Of a stretch of DNA of 64,000 bases, positions 1-9,214 are shown one piece after another. This DNA is from Streptomyces zhihengii (GTDB lineage: Bacteria; Actinomycetota; Actinomycetes; Streptomycetales; Streptomycetaceae): assembly GCF_016919245.1 (NCBI RefSeq), contig NZ_JAFEJA010000001.1, positions 5,171,501 to 5,235,500 on the forward strand, given 5' to 3'. The notes below the pieces were generated by a model. That model was not told the origin of the DNA and made no database searches. It saw only the letters and a list, made by a program, of their open reading frames with translations. Each line of letters begins with the position of its first letter. Position 1 is the stretch's first letter. Position numbers and translations under genes: made by a program.

Positions 1-93
1 GACGGAGGCTGGAAGTACCTGTCGACCGGCGTCTACACCGCGAAGACGACCGAAGAGGCGATCGCCGCCGTCCAGGGCCAGCTCTGGGCCTGA
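1..93 (+). CDS. C-terminal end of an unidentified protein
   Basis: An open frame enters from the left edge and stops at TGA 91-93, giving the last 30 residues of a protein (ending QGQLWA). The gene body lies outside the window and I do not recognise the family from this tail. It is followed after 24 bases by a 21-bp perfect hairpin, so it is the last gene of its transcript. Confidence 0.6.
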   Translation, partial: DGGWKYLSTGVYTAKTTEEAIAAVQGQLWA

Positions 94-117
94 CGCCGGA
101 CACACCGCGAGACGCCG

Positions 118-164
118 ACGGGCCGGGTGGTCCGTACCCGGGAGGTACGGACCACCCGGCCCGT
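118..164 (+). terminator. Strong intrinsic terminator hairpin
   Basis: Bases 118-138 pair perfectly with 144-164 around a 5-base loop (cggga). The 21-bp uninterrupted stem lies between the rightward partial gene and the 3' end of the leftward PemK-like gene, so it probably works in both directions. There is no U-tract, as is usual in Streptomyces. Confidence 0.8.
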
Positions 165-183
165 TCCCGTACCGGCACCCGGC

Positions 184-660
184 TCACGCCGACAGGTGCC
201 GCACCTTCCGCCAGACCGCCGGATCGACCGTGCCCACCCTGCGGCGGAAGCCCGCCGGCCGCACCGTGCGCAGCTCGTCCGTCTCCAGGTAGCTCCGGCG
301 CCCCCGCGCGTCGCCCACCGCGCCCGGCGGCAGCGCGACGACCCCCGGCCGCTCCTCGTGGTGCTTGCTGGTGATCTTCGCGACCAGCACCCCGCCGTCC
401 CGCACCGACAGCACCAGGCACGGCCGGTCCTTCGACCCCGGCCCGTCCTCGTAGGGCACCTCGGCCCACCAGATCTCGCCGGGCACCGGAAGCCGCTTCC
501 CCCGCCCCCGGGGGCGCTCGCCCGGGCGCGCCGGCGGACGGCCCCGGCCCGCGGGGCGCCGGCCGGCCCCCCGCCCACGGCGCCCGATCCCGTCCGAGAG
601 CGCGGCCACGAGCGCCAGTACGACGACCGCGACCACGGCGAGCCACCACCACGTGTCCAT
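184..660 (-). CDS. Membrane-anchored PemK/MazF-like family protein
   Basis: 158 aa. Residues about 4-21 form one hydrophobic segment, residues 25-55 an Arg/Gly/Pro-rich linker, and residues about 57-158 a PemK/MazF-type fold. The fold is recognisable by the start PVPGEIWWAEVPY, the KDRPCLVLSV strand and the VAKITSKHH segment. In this family the fold is an RNA-cleaving toxin (SH3-like barrel). Here it is tethered to the membrane and no antitoxin gene is adjacent: the neighbours are a partial gene and, divergently, an MBL hydrolase. A classical toxin-antitoxin role is therefore doubtful, and a housekeeping or regulatory nuclease is an alternative. The ATG at 660 sits directly before the membrane segment. 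Confidence 0.75.
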   Translation of the reverse strand: MDTWWWLAVVAVVVLALVAALSDGIGRRGRGAGRRPAGRGRPPARPGERPRGRGKRLPVPGEIWWAEVPYEDGPGSKDRPCLVLSVRDGGVLVAKITSKHHEERPGVVALPPGAVGDARGRRSYLETDELRTVRPAGFRRRVGTVDPAVWRKVRHLSA

Positions 661-825
661 GGGAAGACGGTACCCTCGCCTGCTCGGTGCGTCCCGGGCC
701 GATCACGGGGTGAGTTCGCCCACAACAGAGCGTCGCTGAGGAGCGACCAGGGCTTTTGCGCCTTACGCTCGACGCACCGCACGACCCTCCCCCAGCCCTC
801 CTTCGTCAACGGAGGTTCCAGCTCC

Positions 826-1578
826 ATGAAGCTCACCGTCGTCGGTTGCTCGGGGTCGTTCCCTTCCGCGGATTCGGCCTGCTCGAGCTACCTCGTAGAG
901 GCCGACGGCTTCCGGCTGCTCCTCGACATGGGCAACGGTGCCCTCGGCGAGCTGCAGCGCCACTGCGGTCTCTACGACCTCGACGCCATCTTCCTCAGCC
1001 ATCTCCACGCCGACCACTGCATCGACATGTGCGGCTACTTCGTGGCCCGCTACTACCGCCACGAGGGCGGCCGCTGCCCCGCCATCCCGGTCTACGGACC
1101 CGAGGGCACCGAACAGCGGCTGGTCACGGCGTACGCGGACACGCCCACGGCGTCCGCGATGAGCGAGGTCTTCGACTTCCACACCCTGAAGGCGGGCAGC
1201 TTCGAGATCGGCCCGTTCTCGGTACGCACCGAACGCATGGCCCACCCCGTCGAGACCTATGCCATCCGCGTCGAGCACGGCGGCAGGTCGCTGACGTACT
1301 CCGGGGACACCGGCGTCAGCGCGACCCTCGACGAACTGGCGGCCGGCACCGATCTGTACCTGTGCGAGGCGTCGTTCGTGCACGGCAAGGAGGACATCCC
1401 CGACCTCCACCTCAACGGCCGCGAGGCCGGCGCATCCGCCCGCACGGCGGGGGCCGGCCGCCTGGTGCTGACCCACATCCCGCCCTGGACGGACGGCGCC
1501 CGCAACCTCGCCGACGCCCGCGAGGTCTACACCGGGCCCGCCGAGATCGCCCGGCCCGGCGCGGTCTACGAGATCTGA
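826..1578 (+). CDS. MBL-fold metallo-hydrolase
   Basis: 250 aa. The beta-lactamase-fold signature SHLHADH (HxHxDH, about residues 58-64) binds the first metal. Further ligands are the His in RMAHPVET, the Asp in SGDTG and a late His in LTHIPPW. The overall pattern resembles RNase Z/phnP-type cytosolic hydrolases rather than beta-lactamases; the true substrate cannot be read from sequence. The start at 826 is set by GGAGG at 811-815, 10 bases upstream; an open frame continues further upstream but lacks coding character. It is divergent from the PemK-like gene, with about 165 bases between them, and is followed by the permease gene. Confidence 0.85.
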   Translation: MKLTVVGCSGSFPSADSACSSYLVEADGFRLLLDMGNGALGELQRHCGLYDLDAIFLSHLHADHCIDMCGYFVARYYRHEGGRCPAIPVYGPEGTEQRLVTAYADTPTASAMSEVFDFHTLKAGSFEIGPFSVRTERMAHPVETYAIRVEHGGRSLTYSGDTGVSATLDELAAGTDLYLCEASFVHGKEDIPDLHLNGREAGASARTAGAGRLVLTHIPPWTDGARNLADAREVYTGPAEIARPGAVYEI

Positions 1579-1750
1579 CACCCCGCGCGCCCGGCCCGGT
1601 CCCGGGCGCCACACCCGGCTCCGCGCCCGCCCCGGCCCCGGACGGCACACCCGCCGCCGGGGCCCGGTCCGTCGCCGGGCCGAGTGCGCCGCCCGATGGC
1701 AGAATTGTCCGGGTACGCTCCGCTCCAACGCCTCGCGCAGCGGGGGCACC

Positions 1751-3355
1751 ATGGCAGAAGACCTTGCGGGAACCGGCCCCTCCCACGGCACCGGCACCCG
1801 TCAACCGGAACTGAAGCACAACGCGATCGGCTTCTTCGACGCCCTCGTCATCGGCGTCAACTCGACGTCACCGGCCTACTCCCTGGCCGCCGTCATCGGC
1901 CCCATCGTGGCCCTCGTCGGGATCTACGCCCCCGGCGTGGTGCTGGCCTCCTTCGTCCCGATGCTGCTGATCGCCTCGGCCTTCTACTACCTCAACCGCG
2001 TCGACCAGGACTGCGGCACCACCTTCTCCTGGGTGACCCGCGCCATGGGACCGTGGGCCGGCTGGCTCGGCGGCTGGGCGATCATGATGACCGGCGTCCT
2101 GGTCGTCGGCTCGCTCGCCGACGTCGCCGTCGGCTTCGGACTCCTCACCGTCGGACTCGACAGCTGGGCCGAGAACGACTTCGTCCGCCAACTGCTCACC
2201 GTGCTGCTGATCATCGGCATGACGGCGATCTGCGTCATCGGCACCGAGGCGTCCGCCCGCGTCCAGAACGTGCTGATCGCCGCCCAGATCGTGTGCCTGC
2301 TGGTCTTCGCCGCCGTCGCGCTCTACCGCGTCTACGCCGGCACCGGCTCCCTCGACGGCGTCGAACCGCGCTTCGCCTGGCTCGACCCGTTCGGCGCGGG
2401 CGGCGCGGCCCTCACCGGCGGACTGCTGCTCGGCGTCTTCATGTACTGGGGCTGGGAGTCGGCGGTCAACCTCACCGAGGAGGTCAAGGACTCCGCCAGC
2501 GCCCCCGGCCGGGCCGGCATCTGGTCCACGATCGTGCTGGTGGTCACCTACCTGTCCGTCGGCATCGCCGTCGTCGCCTACGCGGGCCCCGCCTTCCTCG
2601 CGGAGAACGCCGCCGAGGAGGAGTTCATCTTCGCCGTCCTGGCCAACGAGGCGATGGGCGGCTGGGACTGGGTCGTGCTGCTCGCCGTCTCCACCTCCGC
2701 GCTCGCCTCCACCCAGACCACGATCATCCCGGCCTCCCGCACCGCGCTGTCGATGGCCCGACGCGGCGCACTGCCGAATCCGCTGGCCCGTATCCACCCC
2801 CGCTTCCGCACGCCCGACGTCAGCACCTGGGGCGTCGCCGTGGTCGCGATCGTCTGGTACCTCGTCGTCAACGCGATCAGCGAGAACGCGCTCTTCGACT
2901 CGCTCACCGCGCTGTCGCTGCTGATCGCCTTCTACTACGCGCTCACCGGGGTGGCCTGCGCCGTCTACTACCGCCGCAGGCTGACCGAGAGCGTGCGCAA
3001 CTTCCTGCTCATCGGCCTCGGACCGCTCGTCGGGGCGGGGCTGCTCGCCTGGCTGCTGGTGGAGTCGGTCGGCGACATGGCCGACCCGGAGAACTCCTAC
3101 AGCGGGGTGTCCTGGTTCGGTCTCGGCCCGCCGCTGGTCATCGGCATCGTCATCGTGGCCGTCGGCGTGCTCGTGATGATCGCCCAGCGGATCATGGGCG
3201 GCCCGTTCTGGCGGGAGCGCCCCTCGGTGGCCGGCCCGGACGCCGTGATCCACGGCGGGCACGGCGGCGACGGACCGGCCCCGCCGTCCGCGCCCGGAGC
3301 CTCCGGCAGTTCCGGTCCTTCCGGTCCTTCCGGGCCTCCCGGGAAGGGGACCTGA
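1751..3355 (+). CDS. APC-family amino acid permease
   Basis: 534 aa with about 12-13 hydrophobic segments. It begins with the APC-superfamily pattern of an unwound first helix (GVNSTSPAYSL) and has conserved acidic and aromatic positions such as MYWGWESAVNLTEEVKD in the middle. It should import an amino acid or amine by cation symport across the cytoplasmic membrane; the substrate is unknown. The C-terminal tail (about residues 495-534) is Gly/Pro/Ser-rich with GPSGPSG repeats and is probably disordered. The stop (3353-3355) is one base before the ATG of the universal stress protein, so the two are cotranscribed. Confidence 0.85.
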   Translation: MAEDLAGTGPSHGTGTRQPELKHNAIGFFDALVIGVNSTSPAYSLAAVIGPIVALVGIYAPGVVLASFVPMLLIASAFYYLNRVDQDCGTTFSWVTRAMGPWAGWLGGWAIMMTGVLVVGSLADVAVGFGLLTVGLDSWAENDFVRQLLTVLLIIGMTAICVIGTEASARVQNVLIAAQIVCLLVFAAVALYRVYAGTGSLDGVEPRFAWLDPFGAGGAALTGGLLLGVFMYWGWESAVNLTEEVKDSASAPGRAGIWSTIVLVVTYLSVGIAVVAYAGPAFLAENAAEEEFIFAVLANEAMGGWDWVVLLAVSTSALASTQTTIIPASRTALSMARRGALPNPLARIHPRFRTPDVSTWGVAVVAIVWYLVVNAISENALFDSLTALSLLIAFYYALTGVACAVYYRRRLTESVRNFLLIGLGPLVGAGLLAWLLVESVGDMADPENSYSGVSWFGLGPPLVIGIVIVAVGVLVMIAQRIMGGPFWRERPSVAGPDAVIHGGHGGDGPAPPSAPGASGSSGPSGPSGPPGKGT

Positions 3356-3356
3356 G

Positions 3357-3782
3357 ATGCCGGTCGTCCTCGGCTACGACGAATCCCCCGGCGCGGTCCC
3401 GGCGCTGCGGGTGGCCGTCGAGGTGGCCGCCGCCTTCGGCGAACCGCTGGTCCTGGTGTACGGCGCGGCGGCCCCCGGCGCGATGGGGGAGGAGTACGCC
3501 TCCCACTCCGAGGCCCTGCGCAGGGCGGGCCGCACCGCACTGGGGCACGCGGTCGCGGTGGCGGACGAGGCCGGGGTGCCGACCACCGTCGAGATCCTCG
3601 ACAAGCGCCCGGCCGCCGCGCTGCTGGACGCCGCGGCCCGGCACGACGCCCGGGTGATCGTCGTCGGCTCCTACGGCGAGAGCCCGATGCGCGGCGCGCT
3701 GCTCGGATCCACCCCGCACAAGCTGCTCCACCTGTCGCGGGTCCCGGTCCTGTGCGTCCCGGGCGACGCGGCCCCGGTGTGA
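3357..3782 (+). CDS. Universal stress protein (UspA) family
   Basis: 141 aa, one Usp domain. The start MPVVLGYDESPGA is the usual first strand and acidic switch. The ATP-binding motif appears late as VVGSYGESPMRGALLGS (G-2x-G-9x-G type), followed by VPVLCVPG. ATP-binding Usp proteins act as small cytosolic signalling or stress proteins. The ATG lies one base after the permease stop, so the protein probably modulates or accompanies that transporter; permease-Usp pairs are common in bacteria. Confidence 0.85.
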   Translation: MPVVLGYDESPGAVPALRVAVEVAAAFGEPLVLVYGAAAPGAMGEEYASHSEALRRAGRTALGHAVAVADEAGVPTTVEILDKRPAAALLDAAARHDARVIVVGSYGESPMRGALLGSTPHKLLHLSRVPVLCVPGDAAPV

Positions 3783-3811
3783 GAAGAGGTGCCACAGCCC
3801 CCCCGCACGGG

Positions 3812-3845
3812 GCGGAGCCCCGGGCCAGGTGGCCCGGGGCTCCGC
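3812..3845. terminator. Bidirectional terminator between Usp and nagE2
   Basis: 15-bp stem 3812-3826 / 3831-3845 with loop aggt, followed on the + strand by a short T-rich run (tttgt). It separates two convergent genes and serves both. Confidence 0.8.
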
Positions 3846-3868
3846 TTTGTGCCGGTGACGGCCCGGGG

Positions 3869-5137
<1,269 letters not shown>

Positions 5138-5218
5138 CAACTTCCTCCAGGGAGCAAGGCGCCGCCGAAGGGTGCACAACGGGGGAGTCGGCGGCGACTC
5201 GAAACGGGGAACGCGGCA

Positions 5219-5262
5219 GTGGTCTGGACCGCGTGGTCTACACCATTGAGTGGTGTAGACCT
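5219..5262 (-). promoter_or_regulatory. Cluster of three DasR (dre) operators upstream of nagE2
   Basis: Three matches to the dre core (consensus about ACTGGTCTAGACCACT) occur in 44 bases: gtggtctggacc (5219-5230), tggtctacacca (5234-5245) and tggtgtagacct (5251-5262). They lie 80-125 bases upstream of the nagE2 start. DasR is the GntR-family repressor of GlcNAc and chitin genes and is released by amino-sugar phosphates. The last two sites are mirror images of each other. Confidence 0.8.
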
Positions 5263-5340
5263 GTTGTAGCACGGTGAGGGTTAGATAAGGAACCTTCGCA
5301 TTTCCCGGCCGGGGTAACGATCCGGTCAACCACGACGGAG

Positions 5341-5366
5341 CCCCTGGACCCGACCGGGTCCAGGGG
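5341..5366 (-). terminator. Terminator of nagE1
   Basis: 11-bp perfect stem 5341-5351 / 5356-5366 with loop gacc, 33 bases beyond the nagE1 stop and upstream of the nagE2 operators. It shows the two permease genes are separate transcription units. Confidence 0.75.
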
Positions 5367-5398
5367 CCTTCTGATCTGCGGGTTTCTACCCCGTACGG

Positions 5399-6658
5399 CT
5401 ACTTCGTCTGCTCCCGCTCCATCTCCTCCTGGACCTCCTCCGGCTCCCGGCCGGGGGTCGGAATATTGAAAGCGGTGATCAAAACTCTGAACAGCACGTA
5501 GTAGACGACCGCGAAACCCGCGCCGATCGGCAGGATCAGCCATGGCTTCGTATCGAGATGCCAGTTCACGACGTAGTCGATCAGCCCCGCCGAGAAGCTG
5601 AACCCCGCGTGCACCCCCAGCGCCCAGGTGATCGCCATCGAGGCACCCGTCAGCAGCGCGTGCAGCCCGTACAGCAGGGGCGCGGCGAACATGAACGAGA
5701 ACTCCAGCGGCTCCGTCACGCCCGTCACGAACGACGTCAGCGCGACCGAGAACATCAGCCCCGCCACCCGCTTGCGGTGTTCGGGCCGGGCGCAGTGGGT
5801 GATCGCCAGCGCCGCCGCCGGCAGGCCGAACATCATGATCGGGAAGAAGCCGGACATGAACTGGCCCGCGTCCGGGTCGCCCGCGAAGAAGCGCGTCAGG
5901 TCGCCCTGCACCCCGGTGCCGTCCTCGTCCGTGTACTCGCCCGCCTGGAACCAGAAGAACGTGTTCAGGAACTGGTGCATGCCGATCGGGATCAGCAGGC
6001 GGTTCGCCACACCGAAGATGCCCGCACCCCACGCGCCCATGTCGATGAGCTGCTTGGAGAACCAGGTCAGCGCGTCGCCCACCGGCTCCCACAGCAGCCC
6101 GAACACCACACCCAGAGCGCAGCAGACGAACGCCATGATGATCGGGACCAGCCGCCGGCCGTTGAAGAAGCCCAGCCAGTCCACCAGTCTCGTCCGGTGG
6201 TAGCGCTGCCAGATCACCGCGGTCAGCAGGCCGATCAGGATGCCGCCCAGCACACCCGGATTCTGCGGGGTCCCGTCCGGCGTCAGCTCCGTCACCGACC
6301 CGTCCACCGGGAACGCCTTCAGCACGTTGAAGTAGACGAGGAAGCCCGCCACCGCGGCGAGCGCCGTCGACCCGTCGGCCTTCTTCGCGAAACCGATCGC
6401 GACACCGATGCAGAACAGCAGCGGCAGCCCCAGCGCCCCGTCCAGGATCCCGGTGCCGCCGTTGATCAGGACCTTCGAGGTCTTGTCCCAGAACGGCCCG
6501 TCCAGATAGGCCGCGAAGAGATTGCCGAGGCTGACCAGCAGACCGGCCGCCGGCAGCACGGCGACCGGGAGCTGAAGGCTGCGGCCCACCTTCTGGAGCC
6601 CTTGGAAGAGTCCGTTCCACCACTTGCGCTGCGGCGCGGCCGCACTCTCGGTGCTCAT
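5399..6658 (-). CDS. nagE1: PTS N-acetylglucosamine-type EIIC permease (NagE1-like)
   Basis: 419 aa. A second EIIC paralogue with the same hallmarks as its neighbour: GVANRLLIPIGMHQFLNTFFWFQAGEY, the FVTGVTEPLEFSFMF sugar-binding loop, and no fused EIIA or EIIB. It differs from the neighbour most in the N-terminal 40 residues and in an inserted EDGTGVQGD loop. It should transport GlcNAc or a related amino sugar, taking phosphate from the EIIB encoded divergently at 6905. The start at 6658 has GGGAGGACGCCG just upstream. A near-perfect dre operator lies 43-58 bases upstream. Confidence 0.83.
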   Translation of the reverse strand: MSTESAAAPQRKWWNGLFQGLQKVGRSLQLPVAVLPAAGLLVSLGNLFAAYLDGPFWDKTSKVLINGGTGILDGALGLPLLFCIGVAIGFAKKADGSTALAAVAGFLVYFNVLKAFPVDGSVTELTPDGTPQNPGVLGGILIGLLTAVIWQRYHRTRLVDWLGFFNGRRLVPIIMAFVCCALGVVFGLLWEPVGDALTWFSKQLIDMGAWGAGIFGVANRLLIPIGMHQFLNTFFWFQAGEYTDEDGTGVQGDLTRFFAGDPDAGQFMSGFFPIMMFGLPAAALAITHCARPEHRKRVAGLMFSVALTSFVTGVTEPLEFSFMFAAPLLYGLHALLTGASMAITWALGVHAGFSFSAGLIDYVVNWHLDTKPWLILPIGAGFAVVYYVLFRVLITAFNIPTPGREPEEVQEEMEREQTK

Positions 6659-6700
6659 CGGCGTCCTCCCGGAACAGGCTCTGTTTGGCAGGCGTTGCAG

Positions 6701-6716
6701 ACTGGTGTAGACCAGT
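6701..6716 (-). promoter_or_regulatory. DasR (dre) operator upstream of nagE1
   Basis: actggtgtagaccagt is a 16-base palindrome matching the dre consensus at nearly every position. It lies in the 246-base divergent region between nagE1 and nagF, close to the nagE1 start, and could repress nagE1 and perhaps also influence nagF. I see no second clear dre nearer to nagF. Confidence 0.85.
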
Positions 6717-6904
6717 CATCGGTGATCGGCCGCCCCCGCCGCACGCCTCGTACGGCAGGGGGCCGGTGATCGTCATCATTCGGTACGAGACGGCTGCCCG
6801 CCCGTGAACGTGGGCCAACCGTGCGTTACCGTGACAAACCGGACCAGCGGTGATCAACGGTGGGCCGAGGCAGCGCTCAGCGCACTTGAACGCAGGGAGA
6901 CAAC

Positions 6905-7138
6905 ATGGCCAGCAAGGCAGAGAAGATCGTCGCCGGGCTCGGCGGAATCGACAACATCGAGGAGATCGAAGGCTGCATCACCCGCCTTCGCACCGAGGTC
7001 ATCGACCCCGCCAAGGTCGACGAAGCCGCCCTCAAGGCCGCCGGCGCCCACGGCGTCGTCAAGATGGGCACCGCGATCCAGGTCGTCATCGGCACCGACG
7101 CCGACCCCATCGCCGCCGACATCGAAGACATGATGTGA
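6905..7138 (+). CDS. nagF: PTS glucose/GlcNAc-type EIIB subunit (NagF-like)
   Basis: 77 aa, a complete single EIIB domain. The phosphorylated Cys is in IEGCITRLR (about residue 23), the family signature. Cytosolic EIIB accepts phosphate from EIIA and hands it to the sugar carried by EIIC, here the products of the divergent nagE1 and nagE2. A GGGAGA ribosome site lies 6 bases before the ATG. A terminator follows at 7162-7198, so it is monocistronic. Confidence 0.88.
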   Translation: MASKAEKIVAGLGGIDNIEEIEGCITRLRTEVIDPAKVDEAALKAAGAHGVVKMGTAIQVVIGTDADPIAADIEDMM

Positions 7139-7161
7139 GCTGACACCACCACGGCACACCC

Positions 7162-7198
7162 GAGGGGCCTGAATCCGATCAACCGGAACAGGCCCCTC
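7162..7198 (+). terminator. Terminator of nagF
   Basis: 10-bp outer stem 7162-7171 / 7189-7198 with an inner tccg/cgga helix, between nagF and rph. It overlaps the presumed rph promoter region, which is only 86 bases long. Confidence 0.7.
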
Positions 7199-7224
7199 AC
7201 CCATCTGCCGATAGGCTCGCCCCC

Positions 7225-7947
<723 letters not shown>

Positions 7948-8042
7948 CCGGGCAACCGAACCACGCCCCCCGGCGTCAACACCGGTACGGGCGCACGGGC
8001 CGAACCGTGCGCCCGGCCACCACCCGGGGAGGACCGTTCCAC

Positions 8043-8429
8043 ATGGCCGCGCGCCGACGTATCGCCCTCAGCATCGCCACCGCCGCCCTGCTCGTGCCCG
8101 CCGCCGTCGGCTGCGCCGCACTCGACAAGGCCATCGAATGCGTCGAGACCGCCGACGCCATAGCGACCAGCGTCGGCAACCTCCAGGACGCCGTCGCCAC
8201 CGGCACCAGCGACCTCGGCCAGGCCAGGGAATCCCTCGACGCCATCGACCGCGAACTCGGCAACCTCGGCGACAAGACCGACAACGCCGACCTGAGCAAG
8301 GCCGTCGACGACCTCAAGACCGGCGTCACCAACGTGCGCACCGCCATCGAGAACGGCGACGCCACCCCCGACATCTCACCCGTCACCGACGCCGCCACCG
8401 AGATCGGCAAGGTCTGCACCCCCGGATAA
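8043..8429 (+). CDS. Small putative lipoprotein between rph and rdgB
   Basis: 128 aa. N-terminal signal: MAARRRIALSI, a hydrophobic stretch, then a lipobox-like PAAVGC (Cys about residue 22; Ala instead of the usual Leu at -3). The rest is an Ala/Asp/Leu-rich helical region with heptad-like spacing (DAVATGTSDLGQARESLDAIDRELGNL) and no catalytic motif. It has two further Cys, one early (IECVE) and one at the end (KVCTPG). Seven bases separate it from rdgB, so it is probably cotranscribed with it. Function unknown; likely an envelope-exposed helical protein. Confidence 0.75.
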   Translation: MAARRRIALSIATAALLVPAAVGCAALDKAIECVETADAIATSVGNLQDAVATGTSDLGQARESLDAIDRELGNLGDKTDNADLSKAVDDLKTGVTNVRTAIENGDATPDISPVTDAATEIGKVCTPG

Positions 8430-8436
8430 TCGGGGC

Positions 8437-9039
8437 ATGACCCGACTCATCCTCGCCACCCGCAACGCCGGGAAGATCACCGAACTGAAGGCCATCCTCG
8501 CCGACGCCGGCATCACCCACGAACTCGTCGGCGCGGAGGCCTTCCCCGAGATCCCCGACGTCAGGGAAACCGGCGTCACCTTCGCCGAGAACGCCCTCCT
8601 CAAGGCCCACGCCCTCGCCCGCGCCACCGGCCTGCCCGCCGTCGCCGACGACTCCGGCCTCTGCGTCGACGTCCTCGGCGGCGCCCCCGGCATCTTCTCC
8701 GCCCGCTGGTCCGGCACCCACGGCAACGACCAGGCCAACCTCGACCTGCTGCTCGCCCAGCTCCTCGACATCGACACCCCCCACCGCGGCGCCCACTTCG
8801 CCTGCGCCGCCGCCCTCGCCCTCCCCGACGGCACCGAACGCGTCGTCGAGGGCCGCCTCACCGGCACCCTCCGCCGCGCCCCCCACGGCACCAACGGCTT
8901 CGGCTACGACCCGATCCTCCAGCCCGACGGCGACGACCGCACCTGCGCGGAACTCACCCCCGCCGAGAAGAACGCCATCAGCCACCGCGGCAAGGCCTTC
9001 CGCGCCTTGGTGCCGGCGGTGCGGGAACTGCTGGGCTGA
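8437..9039 (+). CDS. rdgB: Non-canonical purine NTP pyrophosphatase (RdgB/HAM1)
   Basis: 200 aa. Hydrolyses ITP, dITP and XTP to monophosphates, keeping deaminated purines out of nucleic acids. Signatures: the N-terminal LATRNAGKITELK (NTP-binding S/TxN...K), VTFAENALLKA, the DDSGLCVDVLGGAPG catalytic loop, and the C-terminal GFGYDPI plus SHRGKAF. It follows rph and the lipoprotein gene closely. A strong hairpin and tRNA-Leu follow. Confidence 0.95.
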   Translation: MTRLILATRNAGKITELKAILADAGITHELVGAEAFPEIPDVRETGVTFAENALLKAHALARATGLPAVADDSGLCVDVLGGAPGIFSARWSGTHGNDQANLDLLLAQLLDIDTPHRGAHFACAAALALPDGTERVVEGRLTGTLRRAPHGTNGFGYDPILQPDGDDRTCAELTPAEKNAISHRGKAFRALVPAVRELLG

Positions 9040-9059
9040 GGGGGGACGTGACGGACGCC

Positions 9060-9091
9060 GAGGGCCCCGCGCACGTGTGCGCGGGGCCCTC
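9060..9091. terminator. Terminator between rdgB and tRNA-Leu
   Basis: Near-perfect inverted repeat: 9060-9074 against 9077-9091 (gagggccccgcgcac / gtgcgcggggccctc). It separates rdgB from the convergent tRNA-Leu gene and can serve both strands. Confidence 0.75.
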
Positions 9092-9097
9092 TCGATG

Positions 9098-9181
9098 TGC
9101 GGCCGGGGGGACTCGAACCCCCACGGGATCTCTCCCACAGGTTCCTAAGACCTGCGCGGCTGCCAATTACGCCACGGCCGC
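9098..9181 (-). tRNA. tRNA-Leu (anticodon UAG, decodes CUA)
   Basis: 84-nt class II tRNA on the minus strand. Acceptor arm 9175-9181 / 9099-9105 (GCGGCCG/CGGCCGC) with discriminator A at 9098; anticodon stem CAGGT/ACCTG enclosing loop CTTAGGA (anticodon TAG); a long variable arm; and a TpsiC arm with GGTTCGAGTCC. CCA is not encoded. CUA is a rare codon in Streptomyces. Confidence 0.9.
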
Positions 9182-9214
9182 CCCGGATCTGGCATGCGCC
9201 TCAGCCGGCTGCGG

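Noticed and set aside
5238..6857. A 539-codon frame overlapping nagE1
   Set aside because: Out-of-frame reading of nagE1; nagE1 itself has complete EIIC motifs and a good ribosome site.
6717..6904. A second dre site for nagF
   Set aside because: The region contains ggaccagcggtgatc-like fragments but none fits the dre core on both halves.
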